Part shown: positions 1-11,203 of the stretch, piece by piece
How the letters are laid out: each line of letters opens with the position of its first letter
Position numbering within the stretch: the first letter of the stretch is position 1
NCBI GenBank assembly: GCA_001600415.1
Contig: BCJX01000006.1
Span: 1,796,364-1,860,363 of the forward strand
Source: Pascua guehoae
Lineage: Eukaryota > Basidiomycota > Tremellomycetes > Trichosporonales > Trichosporonaceae
Direction: 5' to 3'
Length of the DNA stretch: 64,000 nucleotides
Notes under the pieces: generated by a model
Told to the model about the DNA's origin: nothing
The model's input: only the letters and a program-made list of their open reading frames with translations
Database searches by the model: none
Program-made: the position numbers and the translations under genes

Positions 1-214
1 CGCGCTCCATACCTGCTCGCCGCTGTCGGTGCAGTCCAGGCGCGTCCGCATTCACGCCGACGAGACAAAGGACACTGTCAAGGCGGACAAGGATGAGAAG
101 AGGGACAGGGGGGGAAGGCGTGCTGGCAAGACGGACGAGCAGGGCGCGCGGCGCAGGCGTCCGTCGAAAGCCAAGGATATGACGGTGGAGGTGGCGTTTG
201 AGCCTGTGCGCTAG
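1..214 (+). CDS. 3' end of an unidentified gene (partial)
   Basis: An open frame runs in from the left edge (codons start at base 2) and ends at a TAG at 212-214. The visible 70 residues are hydrophilic and strongly basic, rich in Lys, Arg and Asp, with a run of four arginines before a short tail that ends in FEPVR. Such a charged tail would fit a nuclear or RNA-binding protein, but nothing here identifies the family. The 5' part lies outside the window, and an intron within the visible part cannot be excluded. The frame is open from the window edge with no start codon needed, which is why it is read as a gene end and not as a small complete gene. Confidence 0.4.
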   Translation, partial: ALHTCSPLSVQSRRVRIHADETKDTVKADKDEKRDRGGRRAGKTDEQGARRRRPSKAKDMTVEVAFEPVR

Positions 215-616
215 AAGGGTAGTGGATACTGGGCATTGGACACGAGTTGGTCGCCACCAACAGAACCGAGATAAACGAGAATATGGACAAGCATCAGGCT
301 TTCGCAGACGCGTGTGAGCACAGCTCCGACGCCACCGGACCCTGCCACACGCCACCCTGTCTCTTGGCAGTCTCACCCCCACACGTCAGAAGCATCTCCC
401 CACGTTCGCACCGTCTATGCACTGGACATGTACAAAACGTCAGGCGATTAGTCACTTTCTTGTTGTCCCCCACCACCCCAGGTCACTCCTTGATACCTTT
501 CCAGCGAGCCCTCATCTCACACCCCGTCTCACATTACTCCCCTCACACCACTCTCACCGCCACCACCTCCGATCCTCCTCTCCTCTCACCGCCTCCAGCT
601 ATCCTCCACTGCAACC
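215..616. other. intergenic, 5' leader of the next gene
   Basis: No gene seen. From about 460 to 616 the plus strand becomes C/T-rich with few G, which looks like the 5' leader of the gene starting at 617. No clear TATA box was found. Confidence 0.5.
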
Positions 617-1384
617 ATGCCCACCGAGCTCCCGGGCTACCTGGTTGTCCCGAACGAGTCCTGTGGAGACTACGAAGCCGCGCCAGAGAGGTGTGCATCC
701 CCCCCGTGCAACTCACCTACTGACATCAGCCCCACCGCCGTAGACAACGGCGAAGGGAGCAGTTCCAAAGCACGGTCAATGGACAAGTCCAAGCCGCCCC
801 CCGATGCAGACGAGTTCTACGATGCGCCCCCGGCATACGTGCCTCCCACCCCAGCCCCCGGCGCGGGCAGCGGGGCAGACAACGGGGGCAGAGCAGACCC
901 AGACCCTCCCCGGCGCCAGGGATGGCGATCCTTTTTCCGCCGCCAGTCCCGGCCCGCATCACCCCCGGGACCCTCAACACACCCCGCACCCCGGCACCCC
1001 ACCCCGACCTCGACCGCGACGGCCGTCCCCGCCGCCCCTCCGCCCACGTCACGCTCGCCGCGAGCCCCGCACCCAGAGCCGCAAGTCGACCACCTCCGCA
1101 TCACCCCGTCAAAGGGCGACATCACCATCGAGTGGGTCCTCACGTCGTCGGCCTCGGCGTTTGTCTGGCCGTACATTCCCGGCATTGCGGACCCGCCGCC
1201 CTGCGCGTGCGGCGACGCGGCGTGCCGCGGCGGCCTGTTTGTCCCCGATGTGTGGCGTGCGCGGAAACCTGCAGAGGCTCGGGGGGGCGATGGGAGCATG
1301 AATACGGTTATTAGCGAGACGTTTTCGGCGGGCCAGATGCCGATTATTGTGCGCGGCCAGAAATTGACCGTGGCCACGGGCTAG
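617..1384 (+). CDS. Hypothetical protein with CxCGxxxC module, paralogue A
   Basis: Unrecognised protein of 242 residues. Exons 617-690 and 730-1384 are joined across a 39-nt intron that starts GTGTGC and ends CTGACATCAG; the intron length is a multiple of three, so the frame is also open without splicing. The N-terminal half is Pro/Ser-rich and disordered, with one PPAY motif and a basic patch (about WRSFFRRQSR). The C-terminal half carries a compact module of about 65 residues that begins VDHLRI and continues through EW, FVWPY, C-x-C-G-x3-C-RGG and FVP-x2-WR. The same module, and an intron at the same codon position, occur in the next gene, so the two are tandem paralogues. The three fixed cysteines could bind metal or form part of a fold; this is a guess. 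No signal peptide or membrane segment is seen. The splice choice rests on comparison with the paralogue. Confidence 0.65.
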   Translation: MPTELPGYLVVPNESCGDYEAAPERCASPPCNSPTDISPTAVDNGEGSSSKARSMDKSKPPPDADEFYDAPPAYVPPTPAPGAGSGADNGGRADPDPPRRQGWRSFFRRQSRPASPPGPSTHPAPRHPTPTSTATAVPAAPPPTSRSPRAPHPEPQVDHLRITPSKGDITIEWVLTSSASAFVWPYIPGIADPPPCACGDAACRGGLFVPDVWRARKPAEARGGDGSMNTVISETFSAGQMPIIVRGQKLTVATG

Positions 1385-2054
1385 GGCGTCTGCCGCTTGG
1401 GGGGGCTAGGGGGAGGAGAGAGTTGGGAAGGCGGTGTAGTTTGAGTACTCTGGTAGTAGCTAGCAGTCAACATGTCATTGGCCATGACAGTGGTCGCGGT
1501 CCGTGCATTCAAGTTGGGCTTTGACTGAACTTTCGGCAGTGGTAAAGGAGAGAGAGCAGGAGAGAATTGGTCGAGTGAGTGACGGAGACAGGCAAGCACA
1601 GACTCATCAGGGCGGTGTTTCAGCTCCACCGGAAGCGAGATAAGCGACGGATAACGATAACCCAGCCGAGCCAACCGCCCGTCTCCGAGTGGTCCAAAAA
1701 TACCGCGAGCACCGCCGCTGTGCAGAATCGGACCAAAAGGTTGGTGATGGGCGCAGGGGTGCAGGGCATGCCGCTCCTCACCTCTGCTGGGATTACGAGC
1801 TCGGCAGCGCAAGACCGTTTCACCCTGCGCCCATCACCCACCTTTTTGTCACATTCTGTGGTATAATCTCGCCGCTCGCCGGGTGCCGAAGTGATGACGG
1901 TGTACCTGTCCACGCTATCGGCCATCGGGTGCCTTGTCACTGCCACCGCCACATTCCTGTGCGCCACCACGTGCAGACTTCTGTGTCTCACTCGGCAAGT
2001 GCAGCGCCAGGCGTCCCCGACGACGTCGTATGCGTGGTCTCTTGAACCGCTGGT

Positions 2055-2064
2055 GCATATATCC
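2055..2064 (+). promoter_or_regulatory. TATA-like box upstream of paralogue B
   Basis: The sequence GCATATATCC lies about 140 nt before the ATG at 2198, at a distance similar to other TATA boxes in this window. Confidence 0.35.
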
Positions 2065-2142
2065 AAGAGATTTGAAAGATGCCAGAGTCACTTGCTCTTG
2101 CCACCGACTCCCCTTTCCTCTCTTGATCTCCAACACATAGCT

Positions 2143-2184
2143 CTTCTCACAACCCCACAACCGCTTCTCACAACCCCACAACCG
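2143..2184 (+). repeat. 21-nt tandem repeat, two copies
   Basis: Two identical 21-nt units lie head to tail in the presumed 5' leader of the gene at 2198. Each begins CTTCTCACAACCCCACAACC. Confidence 0.85.
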
Positions 2185-2197
2185 ACCCATCGCCGCT

Positions 2198-2703
2198 ATG
2201 CCCAAAGACGTCCCAGGCTGCGCGTTTGCCTCGAACGATCCAGCTCAAGCCACGAGCAGGAGGTATGTTTGACCGTCTCAGCCCAACTGACACCCAGCCC
2301 GACCCAGACCAACCCCTCCATCCCGAAACCCCCGCCCCGGTCGTCGGCGCAGCCCAAACCCAACTACATGCCGCCACCACGCAACTCCACCTCCAGCTCC
2401 TCCAGCTCCAGCGACGAGTACGACTCGCCCCCCACCTCCCGAACCACCGACACCCCCCAGTCCCCCCCTTCACCACCCCCCTTCGTGGACCACCTCCGCA
2501 TCATCCCCGCCGACGACAGCTACACGCTCGAATGGACATTCACGCCCGCCGCCGCCGTCTTCGTGTGGCCGTACGCGCCCGACATCGACGCGCCGCCGTG
2601 CACGTGTGGGCAGAGGGCGTGCCGCGGGGGTGTGTTTGTGCCTGAGGCGTGGCGGGTGAGGAGACCCGGGGAGTTGGTGGGGTTTACTGTGCTCGAGGGG
2701 TAG
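2198..2703 (+). CDS. Hypothetical protein with CxCGxxxC module, paralogue B
   Basis: Unrecognised protein of 156 residues. Exons 2198-2262 and 2298-2703 flank a 35-nt intron with donor GTATGT, branch CTGAC and acceptor CCCAG. Without this splice the frame from ATG 2198 stops at once, so the intron is required. The N-terminus (MPKDVPG) resembles that of paralogue A (MPTELPG), and the intron falls at the same place: after an Arg codon, splitting a Ser codon that is followed by Pro-Thr. A Ser-rich linker follows, then the shared module: VDHLRIIP, EW, VFVWPYAPDI, C-T-C-G-x3-C-RGG, FVPEAWR. The protein ends soon after the module. It lacks the PPAY motif of paralogue A. The arrangement shows a tandem duplication; the function is unknown. 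Confidence 0.7.
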
Positions 2704-3707
2704 GGTTCGAAAGTTGGATCGCTCTCTGCAGAGTGGCCAACTCGGATGGGAATCTAGGTGCTATAATTGTAATGGCGTACGCGAGGCTGGTTAATGTAGT
2801 CGTGTTGTGAAAGAAGAGGTCGTGACCGCCTTGGAGTGCTGGTGGTCTTTGAAGGGTGCCGGGTCGTAGTGTATGTAAGATTACGGGATAATTGTGATCC
2901 TAGCTAGGCTAGAAGTATGGTGCTGTTGGGAGCGTATTGTCAAGAGACACGCTGTTGTGAAAGGGCGTTGTGAGGTTGGGTTGCAAGTCAGGTTCGGCGT
3001 CCTACCCGCTTGCTCCTCTACTGGTCCAGCTGGTCCTCACCGTGGTCCACGCTATCGTTACACCAATGTCTGCTGCCACTTCCAGCCAGCCTCAAGCGGA
3101 AACACGAGCATCTGAGATAGGCCCTCGTGTCCTTGAGGATTTCCCGTCTTCATGGACACCGCCATGATATGCACACTCGCACACTGGTTGCGCGAATTCT
3201 ACGTTAGTGGTTTGAGAGTTCCAGGTTAGTCACCTGCCCTTGATCATTGTGCACTGTTCGCTAGCCCTGAGCACCCCCCCTCCCCCCCTTCTGGCTTGAA
3301 TCTCATTCGACCACCTTGCCGTGCATGCCGCGGTTATGACTTACCCCGGTTGTGCGTCATACCGTGGTTCCTCTCCCAGACGAGTGCCAGTCGCGTCGAA
3401 TCCAAGGCTTTGTCTTCGCCGACGCCGTTCGTACCAACCGTCCACAACATACATTACTTGCCTAATTGACTTGTACAATGAATACCCTACAATTCCAGTC
3501 ACGGTCAACTCCGTACCCCACCATCGCCACCTCTGTCGCTGTCGCGCAATGATTCGTATCCCCGACGCCCGGCCGGGATCCGAGCCCAGTTGCGGGGCTC
3601 CGTCCCTCGGGGACAGCGGCTGCTCGGCGTCTTTCCCTGCGGTCTGTAGCGGTATGCTTCCGAGTGCCGGCGGGTGGTAGACAGCGAGGTGATACGTTGG
3701 ATGCTCG
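2704..3707. other. intergenic, nothing recognised
   Basis: About 1 kb between convergent genes. Short frames here show no splice support, no domain and no paralogue in the window. Confidence 0.5.
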
Positions 3708-4212
3708 CTAGCCGCCCAAGACGACGTTGTTGTTGTGCAGACATTCAAGCACGACGCGGACCTGGCCAGTCAGCGGTTTGTCCTCTGTCCACCACACTCG
3801 GCCACGTACAATCTTCTTGGCAGTTGCGGCCATCATCTCCTCCTTGTCCTCCCCGCCGGCCTTTGCCTCGTAGCCTCTGCTCAGAATGACCGTGGTGCGC
3901 TCGACCGCCTCGCGGACCGCGCCGTCCCGGAGGGCGGGGAGGGGCTCGTTGGTCCCCGATGCTACATGCATGATGACGCCGCGGTTGTGGAAGCATCGCA
4001 GCACCATGGTGCACTGGAGCGTCAGCCTGGGAGCTTGCCACTGTGCCTAGTTCCCTCTTGCGACTTACCATGGTGCGCGCCAGGTCCTTTTGCGCGTCTG
4101 CCGGGCTAAACTCGCCCTTGACGTTGTGCGACTCGGTGGCCGCTCGCAACTGGCCCTTGAGGTAGCTGTTGGCGTCCTTGTTGGCGAGGGAGACCCAGTA
4201 GTTGGTGACCAT
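3708..4212 (-). CDS. Small hypothetical protein, two exons
   Basis: Unrecognised protein of 149 residues. Exon 1 is 4212-4069 and exon 2 is 4013-3708, around a 55-nt intron with a perfect GTAAGT donor, a GCTGAC branch and a CCAG acceptor. The start MVTNYWVSLANKD was chosen because a repeat-like leader without good coding character precedes it. The protein is soluble, with no signal peptide or membrane segment. It is rich in Ala, Arg and Val and has a likely alpha/beta pattern (for example VLRCFHNRGVIMHVAS and RVVLECLHNNNVVL). Its base composition and splice signals are those of the well-supported genes, so I take it as a real gene. Family and function are unknown to me. Confidence 0.6.
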
Positions 4213-6752
4213 GTTGGCTGTTGGTTGTTGGTTGTTGGTTGTCGTTGATGGAAAGGGGAGAGGTGAGAGGTAAGTGTGGTGAGGATGTGGGATTGTCAAG
4301 GAGAAACGAGTCGAGCGTGCTCCAAGATATGCGACTGCAGACAAGGCCATAGATGACCGTCCTCACGGGGCTCGGCAACCTCGTGGATTCATTATTGCCG
4401 GCCCGCTCGTGCCGCTCGTGCCGCTCGTCGCATCATGGCACATGCTGGCACAGGCTGGCCCCGCCCCCGCCCCCGCACAACGTGGGCCTTGTTGGTGCAC
4501 GGGGTGCACGGCCCCCTCTGCACTGTTCGCTCCACCCCCTGGATCACGTCCGTCGATTGCCTGCACATGCCAGTTGAGCTCGCTCCGGTTATGGATCATA
4601 TGCGCTCGTCGTCGAGTCGGCATCGCTCGCTACCCACCGCGTTTTGAAAGACATCACACATGGTGCTGAAACAAGGCAAAGGAGTTGTGCAAGCACAAGA
4701 GCACAAGAGTACACAGTCAAAAGTTTGATCAGGGTTGAGTGAGGGCCCGACCGACTGTCCGAGGCGACCCACCGAGACCACGCGGTAGAGCGGACGAACC
4801 ACTGTAACAGCAGCTGCTTCATCGACGCTCCGTTAGACGTTAGTTGTCGAGTTCTTCTTTTTGACTTGCAACCTTCCCTACCTCATATCATCGTCCTTGT
4901 CGCTGAAGTGTACACACCCGAGTGAAATACGTCATACCACGTGGCAAAAGCACGTGTTCGGCTGCGTCGCTACGTCCGGCTGGAAGATCTGCCAAGGAAA
5001 AACAATCGGCAGGCACACTTGGCAATCCGACTTTGCCCGACGCACCGCGCGCGTGCATACCAAACATGCCGTGCACGTGCGGTGCCTGGGTGTTCCACAT
5101 CTGTTATTCTATTTCGTAGCTGCATGCATGATTTTGGTTTCATGTCCGTCGGAGCCGCGGATGTGACCTGCGGGAGAGAAGTGGTGGCGCGGACTAGGCA
5201 CGCTCGCGGTACTGGTAGACCAAGCTAAACTAAGATGTATCCTCCCAACTAGCCAACTGGTGAACTGAACGCTTGGTGGTTCCGAGATTTGCGGATGAGA
5301 GTTGTTCCTTGTAGTTTGGAAACTTGAGAAGAACTCAAACATGTGTGTGCCGTTGAGGATGTACAAAGTCAGCATCTGCGGTCAGCAATTCACTAATCAC
5401 CAACCTAGTTTTGCACGCGGATCCGTAAATGGCGGCGAGGCGGCCAAGTTGGTCTCCCCGCGGGGCCACGAGTGGCAGACTAACATGGCCGTGTGGAGAG
5501 ACTGACAATCCTAGGGAGACTGACGCACCCTCGGTGGTTGGCAGAGACGGAGACGGAGGCATTTACAGCCTCGGTCAAAATGGTCCGTCACGTTGGCACA
5601 GGGTGAGACAGCGAGGTGAGACGGAACAGTGAGTTGGACTTGCTGCTCTGTAGCATATATCAGTATGAACAGCCGCATGCCGCAGCATCCCTGCGCCTTT
5701 GGACCGACCTTTTTGACCGAGGCTGTACGCTTTGTGCCATCGAAATGTGCACTGCCATGTGGTCATGTGGTTCCTGAGTTTTGGTTGAGACTGGAAACGC
5801 CACCCAGCAGGGGTAATCTGGATGATATGAGAATGACCATACCCCAGGCCTTTGCGTCCTTATCTTCCAATAGAACGTTGCAGTCGATGCATCGCCGTGG
5901 AATGTATGGCCATGCACATGCAGATCAGATCCCCCGTCGTGGCGGCTCGCGGCTTGAATGCCTTGTCGATCCTCGAATCTCGGAGTCGGTTTGTGGCATG
6001 AATATTGGCCGCGGCTGTGGATTGTAGATGGTCCAATCCTAGTGGCGATCAGCAGTTTGGCTGTTCAGACCAAATACCAAATTCTAGGCCAGTGGGTGCC
6101 TAGTGTGCGAAAAGCAGACCGGGGCAAGCGACGGAACCGATGCCAAACCCACAGAACCTGCACTAGTGCTATTGCCAAGCGGGTGCCTGTTCCTGAAGAT
6201 CCCTCGCCGACCACCATGCCGTGACGTCAATCACCACCAATTTAGTACAATCTGCACTCCACCCAAGGACATTCCCCCCCGGTGTCGGATTGTCCCTTAG
6301 ATGGAACCCTGCGTGGTATGCGGGGGCGGTGACACGCTAGTTGGAATGAGGTACCCCTCATGCCAAGGATAAACTATCCACTCCGTCAGAACCGGGCAGT
6401 CACCACGTCCCGTGGCTATCATGCCCCAACTCCAACAGCCGACACGTTGGACCCACAGAGATATATAAGAAGCGCCACATCGCGACGTCTTGGCCACACC
6501 AACCACCACCACACAACACCACACCACACCACACCACACAACAAAACAGCTTGTAATACGAGCAAACCACTATCTCTACCTGAAGCCAACACCACGCACA
6601 ACCCACCCAACACCACCCCACCCGACGCCTGCCGTCGCCACCAAACGCTTAGCACCACCTGGCTGATATGTCCTGGAGCCTGCAGGCCGAAATTTCCACA
6701 GCACATACAGCCCCACCTTAACTACCTACCCCGAACGCCACTCTACCATCCT
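4213..6752. other. intergenic, divergent promoters
   Basis: About 2.5 kb between divergent genes, with no convincing coding frame. The right end holds a TATA box (6462-6469) followed by an A/C-rich leader that includes a CACAC repeat run (about 6505-6541), both belonging to the gene at 6753. Confidence 0.5.
6462..6469 (+). promoter_or_regulatory. TATA box of the PPxY gene at 6753
   Basis: A TATATAAG box is followed by a G-poor, CACAC-rich leader of about 280 nt before the start codon at 6753. Confidence 0.5.
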
Positions 6753-7311
6753 ATGCTTGTTGACATTCTCGTGAGTCTCTCCCCCTCTCTTCGACCCCCT
6801 ACCCCCCTACCCCGCACCCGCTAACATGCAGACAAGCGCAAAGGCCCTCGCCGTCGCCGAGGAGGAGGTCCACCACGCCCTCTCCACCCTCCCGCACGAT
6901 GCACCCCCGCCCTACTCGCCCACCGCGGCGGCCTCCGAGCGTGTCCTCTACTGCGCGCCGGGCCCCAGCATCGTCCTCCGCACGCCCACCACGCCCGGCT
7001 CGCCACTGTCCCCCACCTCGCCCGTGTCGCCCCTCCTCCTCGCGTCGGACGGCTACATGCGCATGCCCGAGCCCCGCATCCCGGGCCGCGCCACGCGCGC
7101 AGACCCCAGCCCCGCCGCACGCCTCATCCCCGTGCCCACCCCGGCCGAGCCAGTGACCACCGTCCACCCCCACGCGGCCAACCACGGGAGCCCGCTCACG
7201 CGCACAAACTCGGCGCCACGCCCCCTCCCCGTGCCCCCCACGCGCGAGATTCGGCGCGCGAGGCCCCTCCCGCCCGTCCCCGGTGGCGGGCTCGTGTCCC
7301 GCTCCCTCTGA
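6753..7311 (+). CDS. Small PPPY-motif protein (PPxY cluster, gene 1)
   Basis: Unrecognised protein of 165 residues. Exon 1 (6753-6770) encodes only MLVDIL. A 61-nt intron (GTGAGT to CTAACATGCAG) leads to exon 2 at 6832-7311. The ATG inside the acceptor sequence is therefore probably not the start. The protein is Pro/Ser/Thr-rich and disordered, with repeated SP and TP sites. It has one PPxY motif (APPPYSP) in a context, PPPYSP-x5-SERVL, that matches the end of the protein at 9426 (PPAYSP-x4-AERVL). PPxY motifs are known ligands of WW domains, for example in NEDD4/Rsp5 ubiquitin ligases. A role as such an adaptor is an inference. No membrane segment is present. Confidence 0.65.
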
Positions 7312-7335
7312 AGTGTACGATAGTCTGTACAGTAG
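7311..7335 (+). repeat. Shared 3' flanking element, copy 1
   Basis: A 25-nt sequence starts AAGTGTACGATAG and ends CTGTACAGTAG, and begins at the last base of the stop codon of the 6753 gene. It is identical at 24 of 25 positions to 14256-14280, downstream of another PPxY gene. It is rich in TGTA, the core of Puf-protein sites, which suggests a transcript 3' element; that role is inferred. Confidence 0.7.
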
Positions 7336-9425
7336 CATCTTGCGGTCGACAGGAATAATAATAGCAATGTAGCCGGATAGCACAGTTGTCAAACGTATTC
7401 ATACATGTATTCTTGCCAAGCACCGTCTACGCACTTGCCTGCTGTCTTGCTCGCCACAACGACTAACCGACTGGCAGCCAGTCTTGCTTGCCACAACGAC
7501 TAACCCACGCGTGTTGACAGTCACCATCTGCCGTGTACCCTCCAGCAGGCCAGCAGATCGCTCGCCACAGGCCAGTCACAGTACCAGCGTTAGATGCGGA
7601 CCCGCCAGCGCGTCCCAGTCTCCAACAGCCAGTGGCGACGCAGCCAAGACTGGACATCACGTCAGTCACCGACCTCGCAGCCGCTCGGGACAAGTCGGAG
7701 CCGGTGAGAATGACGCACCACATGATGTGCCTGAGCATCGTTGAGCAGGCACGGCCACGGACTTGACCGTCTTGGCCTCACGTCGCCACTGGAATGTGAC
7801 TGTCCTCGCATGCCACCGCGCGACCTCGCAGCGTGGACGCAACGTGAAGCTCCTGGCTCCGAACGGAACGGATACGTGCCTGCGCTGTTAGCGTCAGCAG
7901 CGAAGGAAAATGGACAGGATGAGAGGGAGGGCCGGCTCTTACTTAGTGAACCTCCTTCGCCCATTTCGTGACGATCTCGACAAGAATACCACAGGGTCGT
8001 GGAGAAGGTAAAGGTGATTCCTTCAATCCGTGCAAGGGGTCGTCGTGTCGTCTCCACGCCGTTTTTTATCACGACGCAACTACCTGTGGTGTTCGGTCTG
8101 GGTTCGACAGGGGGACGGGGCTCGGGTCACAACGACTCGGTGAGTTACACAGCCTTCTATTCTTGGGATGGGAACACGGACGCCCTCTCCGACTTGATGT
8201 GGACGGTCGTGCGTTGAGTTCAAGTCACAGGCCCCCTAAATGAACGGACATGCACGTATAGTCGGGAGACCGTTTGAATGATTGGGTAGCAGGGCTTGGC
8301 TGGTTATACATGTCACTCACTTGGCCGAACGTTTTACATATTGACATTCAACTTCTAACCCTCCCATCATTGCCCGCTCCTAGCTGCACCTCTTGTGGAT
8401 CTCTTGAGTGGTGACAGCACGCCGCGGTCGTCGGACGCATCTTATCTCCCTCATTGTGCAGCGCGTTTGCCAGACTGGCCCGCTCACCGTACAGGTGTGT
8501 CCCGAAGTCATGAGACGTAGGGTAGGCGCACGGCGCGTATATAGGGTGGCGCGCAGGACATGTGGGATACGACAAGCAGGAAACATCAGTGTGCCTGCTT
8601 ATCCTGCCATTGCATTGGTCCAGAGCGTGTCCAAGCGCAACTTTGACTCGACCGAGCTCAAAATAGCAGTCTCACGACTTTCCAGACGCACCTGCACGAA
8701 CGCGTCATGGCAGCGGACAGAAACACAATTACATGCACACAAGTGTTAGGTTCTACGGAAAGGAAGCCAAAGTTCTTGAAGTCGACACAGCACGTGGTTC
8801 CCACCAGTTCCGCCAGCACTTTTGAATGCGACTCGGAAGACAGGCTTGGCCGGAGAGTCTAACATCAGCAGCACACGGTGCCGGCATCTAGTCCAAATTG
8901 CCGGCGGCATGTAGAAGTGGTCCAGGAACGTCATGTGGGGCCACCGAGGGTAGTCACTACTCATCGGCCCGGCAGGCACCGGCGCCGCCAGGGAAATCTA
9001 GTCGCCGCCGACCATTGTCGCAGGCGGCTGCTTGATCATCAACACCACTCTCCGTCATCAACATACCTCAGCGTGTTACCGCGCGGTACCGCGGCACCGC
9101 GGGCGATGTTGCGGCCGACAAACAGTCTGTGATAAAACGACGAACTGGCTACTGTTGAACTGACCCGATGCCACCTGGAAATAAATCACCATCGCACGTC
9201 TTAACCTGCCCCCACTTCCGTTTACCACTTGCACCATCCGCTCGCTGCCATCTGCCAACGACGCTTAACTGCTGCAGAAGCGTTCCACCGTCGCTCAAAC
9301 CACCCGCCTTCATCAATCGGCCACGACCGCCCGCCGACCAACCCAACTGTGCTCTTTGGCGACCAACTTGCACCCCCCCACCGCACACCCTCATCCGGCG
9401 ACGTCCCTCACCATACGAGCCTACA
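7336..9425. other. intergenic, nothing coding recognised
   Basis: About 2.1 kb without a supportable gene. A TATATAGGG sequence near 8539 has no credible frame behind it. The last 150 nt are C-rich and probably form the leader of the gene at 9426. Confidence 0.45.
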
Positions 9426-9755
9426 ATGCCCCATACCCCCCGCACCCCAATCCGCGACCTCGGAACCCATCCCCACCACCCCGCTACCACCCGCGTCATG
9501 CCCAAAGACAAACGACGCACGCCAACGCGCCCCCGGGGCTTCACCCTCGGCCCCATCGTGCCCCTCTTTTTCCGCCTCGGGACCCACTTTGTCTTTCCGC
9601 CAGATTACACGCCCTCCAAGGGCCCCCGCGAGCAGGTGGTGGAGATTGGCGTCGAGAGTCCCTGGGACTGTGGGCCGCCGCCGTCGTACACGGAAGAAGG
9701 ACGGCCGCCGGCTTACTCGCCACGAGTTGCGCGAGCCGAGCGCGTGCTGGGATAG
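9426..9755 (+). CDS. Small triple-PPxY protein (PPxY cluster, gene 2)
   Basis: Unrecognised single-exon protein of 109 residues from ATG 9426; an in-frame ATG at 9498 (MPKDKRR) is an alternative start. After a basic, Pro-rich N-terminus comes a conserved block with three PPxY motifs: FPPDY, then PREQVVEIGV, then PPSY, five residues, and PPAYSP. It ends a few residues later in RAERVLG. The same block, with the same five-residue spacing between the last two PPxY motifs, is present in the genes at 11204 and 13405 (the latter with an insertion). The array would allow multivalent binding to tandem WW domains. No signal peptide or membrane segment is seen. Confidence 0.6.
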   Translation: MPHTPRTPIRDLGTHPHHPATTRVMPKDKRRTPTRPRGFTLGPIVPLFFRLGTHFVFPPDYTPSKGPREQVVEIGVESPWDCGPPPSYTEEGRPPAYSPRVARAERVLG

Positions 9756-11203
9756 CCCTGAGTGGCGTCCTGCCAACAATGGCGTTGAGGCAATCCGCGG
9801 TACGGATGCGTAGTCCACTGCGGAACGAGGTTCGTCGTACCGGAGTCGCAGTCGAGATTGGCGTGCGGTGCAGCACAAGTATGCATGAACGGCGAGGCGC
9901 GGGACACGTGCCGAGATCGACGAGTCGCGGGTAGCGAGTTTGTACAGTTATTGTTGCTTCGGGAGAGACGGAAGAGTTGTATCAACATGATCAGATTGTA
10001 CAGTGTCCGCTGGACAGGAATGAATCGCCCACGAACACAACTCAGCCATGAGGGAGTTTGACTTGGAAGTGATTGGTGCCTTTTCGTTGCTCATGCTTTC
10101 CTCACGAACGTTGACGAACGTCTGAGACATGGTGGCCACTAGTCTCTTTGGTCACTCAGTATGACAACGGCAGTGGGAGAGTGAGAACCTCTCCTCTGAG
10201 CTCGAGGTGGGCGATTGTGTCGGACCCTCCTTATGAAACACTCACCAAGGCAGATTTCCTTTATCAAAACAAACCACATCCAAGTCGCCGAGACCGGCTT
10301 GCTGCCCTATCCCGTACCTTGTGTCCCTCCAGTATGCCTAGGAACGGTTCTAGGCTGTGCACAATCGTGACGTCCAAGATCTCTCGCAGGTGGCGGTGCC
10401 TGAGTGGCGGTGCCGGCGGTGACGGTGTGGCTACGAGCCTTCGCAGCCCTCAAGGGTGCACGTGAATTGTCCGCAGTCCAGCATGACCCTCCTACATGCC
10501 AAGCAAGGCTGCGAGATGCGAGAGAGATCTCCTCGGAGCCTGGTATGTAGCAGTCATGTGATAAGGGAGTCATCCTGGGACCGACGAGGTCGGAATGGAG
10601 GTCGGAGGTCGGAATGACGACCCCAAGCCTCAGGCACCGCCATCGAATGTTGCCCCGCTATCTCGATGTCTCCAGGTCGCCACTCGGTGCCAAGTGACTG
10701 TCACCATTTGTCACCATTGCCATTCCCGAGGCAGCCGAGCCGCTCGAGTGCAGCGGAAAGCAGCGACAGTTGTCAACGTTGGATTCCGCGGTTCCGTCAG
10801 TCCACGGCGCTATTGGTGGGCTGATGGAATCGACAATCGAGATGGAGTCGAGTAACCCCCCCCGCCACTCACTTATATCTTATCACTGCAAGCGGTCACT
10901 ACCAGCACCCTCTCGCCACCACCCGACAATTTGCCACCCACACCGTTTAACTATTTACACGAACAGCTGCCGCCACTCCCGACCATTATTGTCCCCAGGG
11001 CGCCCACTTCGCGCCTCCAACTATTCTGCTGCTCCAGCACCCATTTGCGTACTAGACGATCGGGAGACCCACCCCTTGCTGCCAACTTGGTCTAGCCATC
11101 CCACCAAGACCGTCAGCAATCGCCGATCGGACCCAGCACTCGTCGGGTTCCGCCCCATCCTTCCCTACCGTGCTCGGCCCACCGACCTCTTTCCACGCTC
11201 GCA
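9756..11203. other. intergenic
   Basis: No gene seen. TTGTACAGT occurs near 9938 and again at 9996-10005, the second followed by GGACAGGAATGAAT, which resembles sequence after copy 1 of the shared 3' element. An A/T-rich stretch CTTATATCTTATC near 10870 may serve the gene at 11204. Confidence 0.45.

Larger units (their letters stand above)
1385..2197. other. intergenic with promoter of paralogue B
   Basis: No gene seen. It holds a TATA-like sequence near 2056 and, at 2143-2184, a perfect 21-nt unit present twice head to tail (starting CTTCTCACAACC) just ahead of the start codon at 2198. Confidence 0.5.

Noticed and set aside
8535..8760. TATATAGGG promoter-like sequence with a 113-residue frame across it
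   Set aside because: The frame starts upstream of the TATA-like box, is Arg-rich and featureless, and has no leader or splice signals.
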